Assembly: GCA_964565895.1 (NCBI GenBank)
Contig: CAZMGT010000048.1
Span: 1-29,111 of the forward strand
DNA length: 29,111 nt
Source of the DNA: CAZMGT01 sp964565895
GTDB lineage: Bacteria; Armatimonadota; Zipacnadia; UBA1398; CAZMGT01
Reading direction: 5' to 3'
Shown: positions 23,288 to 29,111 of the stretch, piece by piece
How positions within the stretch are numbered: the stretch's first letter is position 1
How the letters are laid out: every line of letters begins with the position of its first letter
Notes under the pieces: model-generated
The model's input: only the letters and a program-made list of their open reading frames with translations
The model's database searches: none
What the model was told of the DNA's origin: nothing
Position numbers and translations under genes: made by a program

Positions 23288-25357
23288 TTGAGCATTAAGT
23301 TTATCCGCAAGCGCAACGGCGACCTTGTCCCGTTCGACCCCGCGAAAATCGCCAGCGCCATTTTGCGCGCCGGCCAGGCCACGGGCGAGTTCGGCGAGCC
23401 CGAGGCCCGCTCCCTCGCCGACAAGGTCGTCTCCATCGTTAACTTCCGCTTCCCCGATGGCGTCCCCCACGTGGAGCAGGTCCAGGACATCGTCGAGGAC
23501 ACGCTTATCGAAGCTCGCTATATCAAAACGGCCAAGGCCTACATCATTTATCGCGACCAGCATGCGCGCATGCGCGACATCTCCTCCCTGCTCGACCCCG
23601 CCTCGCTTATCGGCGGCTATCTTAACGAGACCGACTGGCGCGTTAACGAAAACTCCAACATGAGCTACTCCCTCCAGGGGCTAAACAACCACATCGCGGC
23701 CTCGGTTACCGCGCGCTATTGGCTGAACCAAATCTATCCCAAGGCCGTGCGCGAGGCCCATCAGGAGGGCGACTTTCACATCCACGACCTGCAAATGCTC
23801 TCCGTATATTGCTGCGGGTGGGACCTTAAGGCGCTGCTCTTGGAGGGCTTTCGCGGCGCCCCGGGCAAGCTGGAAAGCCTGCCCCCCAAGCATTTCCGCA
23901 CCGCTCTGGGCCAAGTGGTCAACTTCTTCTATACCCTGCAGGGCGAGGCCGCCGGCGCCCAAGCGTTCGCCAACTTCGACACCCTCCTCGCCCCGTTCAT
24001 CCGCTACGACGGCTTAACCTACGACGAGGTCCGCCAGGCCATGCAGGAGTTTCTCTATAACATGAATGTCCCCACCCGCGTCGGTTTCCAGACGCCGTTT
24101 ACCAACGTAACCATGGACCTTACCCCCAGCGGCTTGCTCGCCGAGGAAAACGTCATCGTCGGGGGCGAGATTAAGCCCGAGAAATATCGCGACTTTCAGC
24201 GCGAGATGGACATGTTCAACCGCGCGTTCGCCGAGGTCATGCTCGAGGGCGACGCCAAGGGCCGCGTGTTTACCTTCCCCATCCCCACCTACAACATCAC
24301 GCGCGACTTCGACTGGGACAACCCCGTGCTCGACAAGCTCTGGGAGGCCACGGCGAAGTACGGCATCCCTTATTTCTCCAACTTCATCAACAGCGACATG
24401 AACCCGGACGACGCGCGCTCCATGTGCTGCCGCCTGCGCTTGGACAACCGCGAGCTGCGCAAGCGCGGGGGCGGGCTATTTGGCGCAAACCCGCTCACGG
24501 GGAGCATCGGCGTGGTCACCCTAAACCTCCCCAGGCTCGGCTATCTCTCGCAGTCCAAGGAGGAGCTGTTTGAGCGGCTTGAGCGGCTCGTGCGCCTGGC
24601 CAAGCAGAGCTTAGAGATTAAGCGCAAAATGCTCGAGAAGTTTACCGAAGAGGGCCTTTATCCCTACTCCCGCTACTATCTCCGCGACGTAAAGGCGCGC
24701 TTTGGCCAGTATTGGGCGAACCACTTCAGCACCATTGGCCTGTTGGGGATGAACGAGTGCCTGCTTAACTTCTGCGGGGAAAACATCGCCTCGCCCGCGG
24801 GCCGCGCCCTGGCCATCGAAATGATGGACTTCATCCGCGAGCTCCTCCGCGCATTCCAGGAGGAGACGGGAAACCTCTATAACCTCGAGGCCTCGCCCGC
24901 CGAAGGCACTGCCTACCGCCTCGCCCGCGCCGACAAAGAGCGCTTTCCCGATATTATCTGCGCCAACGAAAACGCGTTTCGCGAGCGCGGCGCCGAGCCC
25001 TTTTACACCAACTCCACCCACCTCCCCGTAGACTATACCGACGACCTGTTCGAGGCGCTCGAGCTTCAGGAGGAGCTGCAGATCCGCTATACCGGCGGCA
25101 CGGTGTTCCACTGCTTCCTCGGCGAGGCCCTTCCCGACCCCGAGGCGTGCAAGAAGCTCGTCCGGCGCATTGCGGAAAACTTCCGCCTCCCCTACTACAC
25201 GCTCACCCCAACGTTCAGCATCTGCCCCAAGCACGGCTACCTCCCCGGCGAACACGAGTTCTGCCCCAAGTGCGACGCGGAAATCGCCTGGGTCCAGGGC
25301 GAGCTCGGCCTTCCCGACCATCAGCCCGCGGCCCAGCGCTTGGCCGCGGCTTCCTAG
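23288..25357 (+). CDS. nrdD: anaerobic ribonucleotide reductase NrdD, lacking its glycyl-radical tail
   Basis: 689 residues. The N-terminal ATP-cone (about 3-92, IRKRNGDLVPFDPAKI) is the allosteric domain. The ten-stranded barrel follows, with the adjacent cysteines Cys380/Cys381 (SMCCRLRLD) at the expected active-site position. The C-terminal zinc site has Cys646/His649 (CPKHGYLPGEHEF) and Cys659/Cys662 (CPKC). In complete NrdD proteins the glycyl-radical motif R-V-x-G-Y-x-R-P-V follows the zinc site by about 25 residues. Here a TAG stops the chain first and the motif is encoded just beyond in the same frame. The TTG start follows GGGAG at good distance and gives the normal N-terminus. It reduces ribonucleotides to deoxyribonucleotides without oxygen. 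Confidence 0.95.
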   Translation: MSIKFIRKRNGDLVPFDPAKIASAILRAGQATGEFGEPEARSLADKVVSIVNFRFPDGVPHVEQVQDIVEDTLIEARYIKTAKAYIIYRDQHARMRDISSLLDPASLIGGYLNETDWRVNENSNMSYSLQGLNNHIAASVTARYWLNQIYPKAVREAHQEGDFHIHDLQMLSVYCCGWDLKALLLEGFRGAPGKLESLPPKHFRTALGQVVNFFYTLQGEAAGAQAFANFDTLLAPFIRYDGLTYDEVRQAMQEFLYNMNVPTRVGFQTPFTNVTMDLTPSGLLAEENVIVGGEIKPEKYRDFQREMDMFNRAFAEVMLEGDAKGRVFTFPIPTYNITRDFDWDNPVLDKLWEATAKYGIPYFSNFINSDMNPDDARSMCCRLRLDNRELRKRGGGLFGANPLTGSIGVVTLNLPRLGYLSQSKEELFERLERLVRLAKQSLEIKRKMLEKFTEEGLYPYSRYYLRDVKARFGQYWANHFSTIGLLGMNECLLNFCGENIASPAGRALAIEMMDFIRELLRAFQEETGNLYNLEASPAEGTAYRLARADKERFPDIICANENAFRERGAEPFYTNSTHLPVDYTDDLFEALELQEELQIRYTGGTVFHCFLGEALPDPEACKKLVRRIAENFRLPYYTLTPTFSICPKHGYLPGEHEFCPKCDAEIAWVQGELGLPDHQPAAQRLAAAS

Positions 25358-25405
25358 CGTTGCGCGACCCGCGCACTTCGCGGGCCGCGGAGAGGAGGAC
25401 CAGCG

Positions 25406-25549
25406 ATCGCCGAAAAACAGGTCGTTCGCAAACGTCAACGGTGCGAGGTTTACTCGCGCGTCGTCGGCTACCTCAGGCCCGTGCAGCAGTGGAACAAGGG
25501 CAAGCGCGAGGAGTTTAAGCAGCGGCGCACGTTTGTCGTCCCCAAGTAG
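25406..25549 (+). CDS. separate glycyl-radical domain of NrdD, apparent ATC start
   Basis: A 47-codon frame, too short for ordinary gene finding. The translation contains RCEVYSRVVGYLRPVQQWN and then GKREEFKQRRTF, the C-terminal glycyl-radical segment of class III reductases; the radical Gly is codon 21 (25466-25468). It is in the same frame as nrdD, 48 bases past its TAG. No ATG, GTG or TTG occurs in this frame before the essential Gly. A perfect AGGAGG (25393-25398) lies seven bases before ATC, so AUC initiation is the simplest reading; stop readthrough or a sequence error are alternatives. The small protein would dock into NrdD and receive the radical from NrdG. From memory, small separate proteins of this kind occur in other anaerobes; I could not verify this here. 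Confidence 0.82.
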   Translation: MAEKQVVRKRQRCEVYSRVVGYLRPVQQWNKGKREEFKQRRTFVVPK

Positions 25550-25570
25550 CGCCTAACAGCCTCTATCTCC

Positions 25571-25606
25571 AACAGGGCGGGGCCAGGCCGCCGCCTGGCC
25601 CCTGTT
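25571..25606 (+). terminator. hairpin immediately before nrdG
   Basis: GGGGCCAGGC (25579-25588), a CGCC loop and GCCTGGCCCC (25593-25602) form a perfect 10-bp stem; flanking AACA and TGTT can extend it across a bulge. It ends five bases before the nrdG ATG and occupies the place where a ribosome binding site should be. It may be a weak terminator (TGTTT) or a translational control element. Confidence 0.5.
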
Positions 25607-25611
25607 TGCCT

Positions 25612-26301
25612 ATGGTCATCAAAGGCCTGCAAAAACTCTCGCTCATCGACTACCCGGGCCACATCTGCGCCACGGTGTTCACCGCCGGGTGCAACTTCCG
25701 CTGCCCCTACTGCCACAACCCCGAGCTCGTCGACGGCTCCCCCGAGCTCCCCGTGATACCCCAGGCCGAGCTGCTCCACTTCCTCCGCCGCAGGCGCAAG
25801 TTCCTCGACGGGGTAACGATCACCGGCGGCGAGCCTACCCTCCACCACGACCTCCCCGAGCTCCTCGCGCAGATCAAGTCCCTCGGCCTGAAAGTAAAGC
25901 TCGACACAAACGGCTCCAACCCGGCGCTTATCGAAACCCCGCTCGATGCCCAGCTTGTCGACTGCATCGGGCTCGACATTAAGTCCAGCCCCGCGCGTTA
26001 CTCTCAGGCCGCGGGCGTGCCTGTGTGCCTCGAGGACATCGCGCGCAGCTTGGAGCTTACCCTCGCCCGCGCCCCGAGCTACGAGCTCCGCTGCACCATC
26101 CTCCCCAGGCTCCACGACGAGCGCACCCTGCGCGAGCTCGGCCAGTTCGTCCGCGGGGCAAAGCTGCTTTACCTCCAGCGCTTCCGCGCGACGAAGGTCC
26201 TCGACCCCGCGTTTTCCACCGCGCCCCCGTTTCCCGACGACAAAATGCACGCCTTTGCGCAAATGCTTGGGGAGTATGTGCAGTGCTGCCGCGTGCGCTA
26301 G
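25612..26301 (+). CDS. nrdG: anaerobic ribonucleotide reductase activating enzyme NrdG
   Basis: 229 residues of the radical SAM superfamily. Cys27, Cys31 and Cys34 (AGCNFRCPYCHN) bind the 4Fe-4S cluster, preceded by the family N-terminus KGLQKLSLIDYPG. ITGGEPTLH is the SAM-binding GGE motif. It uses S-adenosylmethionine to form the glycyl radical on NrdD, here on the separate small subunit. It is the longer, PflA-like type of NrdG rather than the ~155-residue E. coli type. The ATG at 25612 gives the family's normal start, but no ribosome binding site precedes it; a TTG at 25606 adds two residues. The convergent phosphate transporter gene ends 14 bases away. Confidence 0.93.
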   Translation: MVIKGLQKLSLIDYPGHICATVFTAGCNFRCPYCHNPELVDGSPELPVIPQAELLHFLRRRRKFLDGVTITGGEPTLHHDLPELLAQIKSLGLKVKLDTNGSNPALIETPLDAQLVDCIGLDIKSSPARYSQAAGVPVCLEDIARSLELTLARAPSYELRCTILPRLHDERTLRELGQFVRGAKLLYLQRFRATKVLDPAFSTAPPFPDDKMHAFAQMLGEYVQCCRVR

Positions 26302-26315
26302 CCCCCGCGGCCCCG

Positions 26316-27758
26316 CTAGTGCACGAAAATTAGCCTAAGCAGCGCGTAGAACATAATCGCCAGCCCCGCCCCCGCGGGCAGGGTTATCAGCCATGAGGAG
26401 ATAATGTGCCTAACCACCCGCCAGTTTAGCGACTCCAACCCGCGCGCGATCCCCACCCCAAGCACGGCGCCCACGAGCGTGTGCGTGGTAGATACGGGCA
26501 GCCCCAGCCGGCTGGCCAGGGCCACCGTCGCCGCTGCGGCAAACTCCGCGGAAAACCCCCGCGTGGGCGTTAGCGCGGTGATCTTTTTGCCCACCGTGGC
26601 CATCACCCGATAGCCCCACATGGCGATGCCCAGGCCGATCCCGCAGCCCCCCACGGCGAGCATCCACAAAGGCACGGCCACGGTGAGCGAGGCTACACCC
26701 TCGCGCGCCACGGAGATCACCGCGGCCATCGGCCCGATGGCATTGGCCACGTCGTTTGCCCCATGGACAAACGCCACACTGCACGCCGAGACCACCTGCA
26801 AGCTGGCGAACACTCGCTCCACAAAGCGAAACCGCTTCTCCCCCGTGCGCGGCCGCGTGGGGATCGTCTCCTGCACTTCGCGCAGGACATACTCCAGCTC
26901 CGCGGCCAAGCGCTGAAAGTCCTCGGCCAAGCGCTCGCTCGACAGCGCCTGCGCCCCGCGCAGGCTGTCCAGCGCGCGCTCGATGTGCTCCGCGAGCTGC
27001 GCGCGGGCGGCCACCTGCTGCGCCGCGCGCGCCCGCCGCAGGTCCGAGGCGGAAATCTGCGCCCGCCCGATAAGCACCCAGCCGAAAACCGCGGCCAGCG
27101 CTCCGATAATCGCGGACACCGCCAGCGCCTGCCCCAGCTCCAAATCCAAATGCAGCTTCCCGACGCCCTTAAACAAAATGACCAGCCCAAGCACGAAAAA
27201 CACCACAAACACCAAAAACGGCGTATACCGCCGCGTGGCGTGGATGGGATCCTGGGCGTTGATTATCTTGTTGCGCACAATGGTAAAAATGGCCGCCGCC
27301 AAGCACCCGCTGAGCAGCGGCGAAATTACCCAGCTCGCGACGATCGACGACACCTTCGCCCACTTAATCCCCGCCGCCCCACCGGCGACCACGGCGAAGC
27401 CGATCACCGCGCCAACGATCGTGTGCGTCGTCGAGACGGGCAGCCCAAAGTAGCTCGCCAGCTGCAGCCACACCCCCGCGGCGAGCAGCGCGGCAAGCAT
27501 CCCGCACATGAGCACCGTGGGATCGAAGCTCAGCGGGTCGAACATCCCCTTGCGCACGGTCTCCGTCACGTGCGAGCCGACGAGCACCGCGCCCGCGAAG
27601 TTGGCGATCCCCGCGGCGACCACCGCCTGGCGAATGGTCAGCGAGCGTGAGCCCACCGACGTCCCCATGGAGTTCGCCACGTCGTTGGCCCCGATGTTCC
27701 AGGCCATGTACAGCCCGGCGACGATCGCCGCGATTAGGAAGAACAGCTCCGCTCCCAC
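26316..27758 (-). CDS. pit: PiT-family inorganic phosphate transporter
   Basis: 480 residues. The two PHO4 signature repeats are clear: GANDVANSMGTSVGS near the N-terminus and GANDVANAIGP in the second half, each followed by a later VSTTHT-x-VGA motif (GLPVSTTHTIVGAVIG and GLPVSTTHTLVGAVLG). About ten transmembrane segments flank a hydrophilic, helical central loop (about residues 230-310). PiT proteins move phosphate (as metal phosphate) with cations across the inner membrane. The gene follows a DUF47/PhoU-like gene by 20 bases, a standard pairing. The GTG start has only a distant GGAG upstream, so coupling to the preceding gene may drive translation. Confidence 0.94.
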   Translation of the reverse strand: MGAELFFLIAAIVAGLYMAWNIGANDVANSMGTSVGSRSLTIRQAVVAAGIANFAGAVLVGSHVTETVRKGMFDPLSFDPTVLMCGMLAALLAAGVWLQLASYFGLPVSTTHTIVGAVIGFAVVAGGAAGIKWAKVSSIVASWVISPLLSGCLAAAIFTIVRNKIINAQDPIHATRRYTPFLVFVVFFVLGLVILFKGVGKLHLDLELGQALAVSAIIGALAAVFGWVLIGRAQISASDLRRARAAQQVAARAQLAEHIERALDSLRGAQALSSERLAEDFQRLAAELEYVLREVQETIPTRPRTGEKRFRFVERVFASLQVVSACSVAFVHGANDVANAIGPMAAVISVAREGVASLTVAVPLWMLAVGGCGIGLGIAMWGYRVMATVGKKITALTPTRGFSAEFAAAATVALASRLGLPVSTTHTLVGAVLGVGIARGLESLNWRVVRHIISSWLITLPAGAGLAIMFYALLRLIFVH

Positions 27759-27778
27759 CGCTGCTCGTTCACTCCGTT

Positions 27779-28456
27779 CTACACCCGCGCAATGAGCAGC
27801 CGCACGCGATTGCCCACCTGCTTGGCGTAGCCCACGATCTTCTGGCTCGAGCGAATCACGTCGAACCAGAGCATGATGTCGATCGGCGAAAGCTGGCCCT
27901 CTAGGCGAAACAGCTTGCGCGCCAGCTCGTGCGCCGCGCGGTCTGTCGGCGTCTCCTCCGCGTCAAGCGCGCGGATCATCTCAAACACGTGCTCCGCCTC
28001 CGGCCCGCCGAAGCTCGCGGCAACGAGCGTGTCCAGCTCGCGGGTAATCGCCTGCGCCTGCTCGCACACCCGCTCCACGTGCTCCACCAGGCCGAAAATA
28101 TCCCCTTCCAGCTCCTCGGGAATGGTCAGCTCCTTTAGCGTAAGCGTTTCCGCCACGTGCCACGAGGCGTCGGCTACCGAGTCCTGCGCGCGGAGAACTT
28201 CCAAAATATCCCTGCGCCCCACGGGCAGGAAAATCGACTTGGGCAGGTGGTCGCGAATGTCGTTGTAGATGTTATCCGCCTCGCGCTCCAGCTCCTGAAC
28301 GCGCCCGGCGATCTCCAACACGCGCTCGTGCGCCCCATCGCGCACAGCCTGAAGCAGCGGCCGCAACAGCGACGCCGTCTCCGCCACCTTGTCCATGTGC
28401 GCCTGCATTGCCGCAAACGGCGAGCGCGCCGAGAACAACTGCATAATCGAGCTCAC
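27779..28456 (-). CDS. DUF47 / PhoU-like phosphate transport accessory protein
   Basis: 225 residues, all helical, of the DUF47 family (TIGR00153, PhoU-like fold). Recognisable features are the N-terminal MQLFSARSPFAAMQAHMDKV, an E-x2-A-D-x-I-Y-N-D-I-R-D-H-L-P-K segment around residue 75, and D-A-E-E-x-x-T-D-R-A-A-H-E-L-A-R-K near residue 170. Family members are encoded next to PiT transporters and are thought to adjust their activity; the biochemical mechanism is unsettled. The GTG start has GGAGG about nine bases upstream. It is the gene before pit in a likely operon. Confidence 0.9.
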   Translation of the reverse strand: MSSIMQLFSARSPFAAMQAHMDKVAETASLLRPLLQAVRDGAHERVLEIAGRVQELEREADNIYNDIRDHLPKSIFLPVGRRDILEVLRAQDSVADASWHVAETLTLKELTIPEELEGDIFGLVEHVERVCEQAQAITRELDTLVAASFGGPEAEHVFEMIRALDAEETPTDRAAHELARKLFRLEGQLSPIDIMLWFDVIRSSQKIVGYAKQVGNRVRLLIARV

Positions 28457-28543
28457 TTTCCCCCACCTCCCCTTCGCCCAGGTTCCTTGTTCTTTGCTCT
28501 CCCTCGGCCATACTCCTCCATTGCCCCTGCCCCCGCAGCCGTC

Positions 28544-29111
28544 CTAGCGCCGCTCGCCCGCGCGCCTGCCCGCACACCGCGCGCCTAGGTCAACCAGCCG
28601 CGCCAGGCGCCTCGCCGCCTGCTCCACGAGCTCCCCCGCGCGGGCCATCGCCTCCTCCTCCCCCATCGGCCCCGGGACGACGGGGAGCAGGGCGTCGAGC
28701 CCCAGCTCGAGCGCCTCCTCCGCCCCCTCCCCCAACGCCCCGGCAAGGGCCACTACGCAAACACCCTCCTCCCGCGCCACACGCGCCACCCCGGCGGGAA
28801 CCTTCCCGTGTGCCGTCTGCGCGTCAACTCGCCCCTCGCCGGTAACCACCAGGTCCGCCCCGCGCAGGCGCTCGCGCAGGCGCACCGCCTCGATAACGAT
28901 GTCCACCCCCGGGCGGAGCTTCGCTCCGAAAAACGCGGCAAGCCCCGCGCCCAGGCCACCCGCGGCCCCCGCCCCGGGCAGCTCCGCAACATCCACCCCC
29001 AGCTCGCGGCGCACGATGTCGGCAAAGTGGCGCAGGTTCCCCTCCAGCTCCTCCACCATCTCCGGCGTGGCGCCCTTCTGTGGGGCATAGGTGCGCGCCG
29101 CTCCCCGCTCG
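28544..29111 (-). CDS. glycerate kinase, 5' part missing
   Basis: The frame runs off the right edge of the window; 188 C-terminal residues are seen. The edge segment reads TYAPQKGATPEMVEELEGNL, then ELPGAGAAGGLGAGLAAF and ADLVVTGEGRVDAQTAHGKVP, all hallmarks of the GlxK/GarK glycerate kinase family (PF02595). A shorter start at 29059 is unlikely because the conserved A-P-Q-K-G-A-T motif lies before it. It phosphorylates D-glycerate using ATP, usually to 2-phosphoglycerate in this family. The DUF47-pit pair begins 87 bases downstream on the same strand; a functional link is not apparent. Confidence 0.93.
   Translation of the reverse strand, partial: ERGAARTYAPQKGATPEMVEELEGNLRHFADIVRRELGVDVAELPGAGAAGGLGAGLAAFFGAKLRPGVDIVIEAVRLRERLRGADLVVTGEGRVDAQTAHGKVPAGVARVAREEGVCVVALAGALGEGAEEALELGLDALLPVVPGPMGEEEAMARAGELVEQAARRLARLVDLGARCAGRRAGERR

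Noticed and set aside
25355..25357. Genetic code reassignment of TAG as the cause of the split nrdD
   Set aside because: TAG ends most other genes in the window (for example tamB, bamA, kdsC and csp), so it is a normal stop; site-specific readthrough remains possible but needs no code change.

Overview
This is a very GC-rich window from a diderm (LPS-making) bacterium. The lineage is not obvious from sequence alone. The outer membrane is indicated by TamB, BamA, Skp/OmpH-like chaperones, LpxD, KdsC and three lipoproteins. The class III (oxygen-sensitive) ribonucleotide reductase indicates anaerobic or facultative growth. GTG is a common start codon and TAG the most common stop. The window holds a 100-N scaffold gap, so it comes from a draft or metagenome assembly. 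Genes are cut at both ends: tamB on the left, a glycerate kinase on the right.

Layout. (1) 1-11252, + strand: an outer-membrane biogenesis cluster. It runs tamB (3' part), an ECF sigma factor, a three-POTRA bamA, two tandem OmpH/Skp paralogues, a coiled-coil lipoprotein that looks like a third OmpH relative, lpxD, kdsC and a small metallophosphatase. Several genes overlap. The metallophosphatase appears to start at ATA inside an ATAG overlap. (2) 11356-13855, +: a cysteine-cluster (YkgJ-like) protein, a lipoprotein with a carboxypeptidase-regulatory-like domain, and a small membrane protein. (3) 14029-15708, -: a secreted alkaline-phosphatase-superfamily enzyme followed by an OmpR/PhoB-type response regulator with no kinase nearby. 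(4) 15888-21576, +: a TPR protein, glycogen synthase, a lipoprotein, a strong terminator, a GalE-like epimerase and a class V aminotransferase. (5) 21640-22211, -: a small zinc-ribbon protein and a cold shock protein. The csp mRNA leader folds into a long hairpin that buries its own ribosome binding site. (6) 22212-23287: no gene; it holds the csp promoter, the assembly gap, a near-consensus nrdD promoter and a tandem pair of NrdR-like boxes. (7) 23288-26301, +: anaerobic ribonucleotide reductase in pieces. nrdD stops before its glycyl-radical domain. That domain follows in the same frame as a separate 47-codon reading frame with a perfect Shine-Dalgarno but an ATC in the start position. nrdG comes next. 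(8) 26316-29111, -: a glycerate kinase (5' end missing), a PhoU-like DUF47 protein and a PiT phosphate transporter.

The most interesting observations are the split glycyl-radical reductase with its apparent AUC start (and a second, AUA-type start at 10524), the hairpin over the csp start site, the NrdR box pair lying in the nrdD leader, and the triple OmpH-like block that includes a lipid-anchored member. All function calls come from reading translated sequence; no database search or folding program was run.
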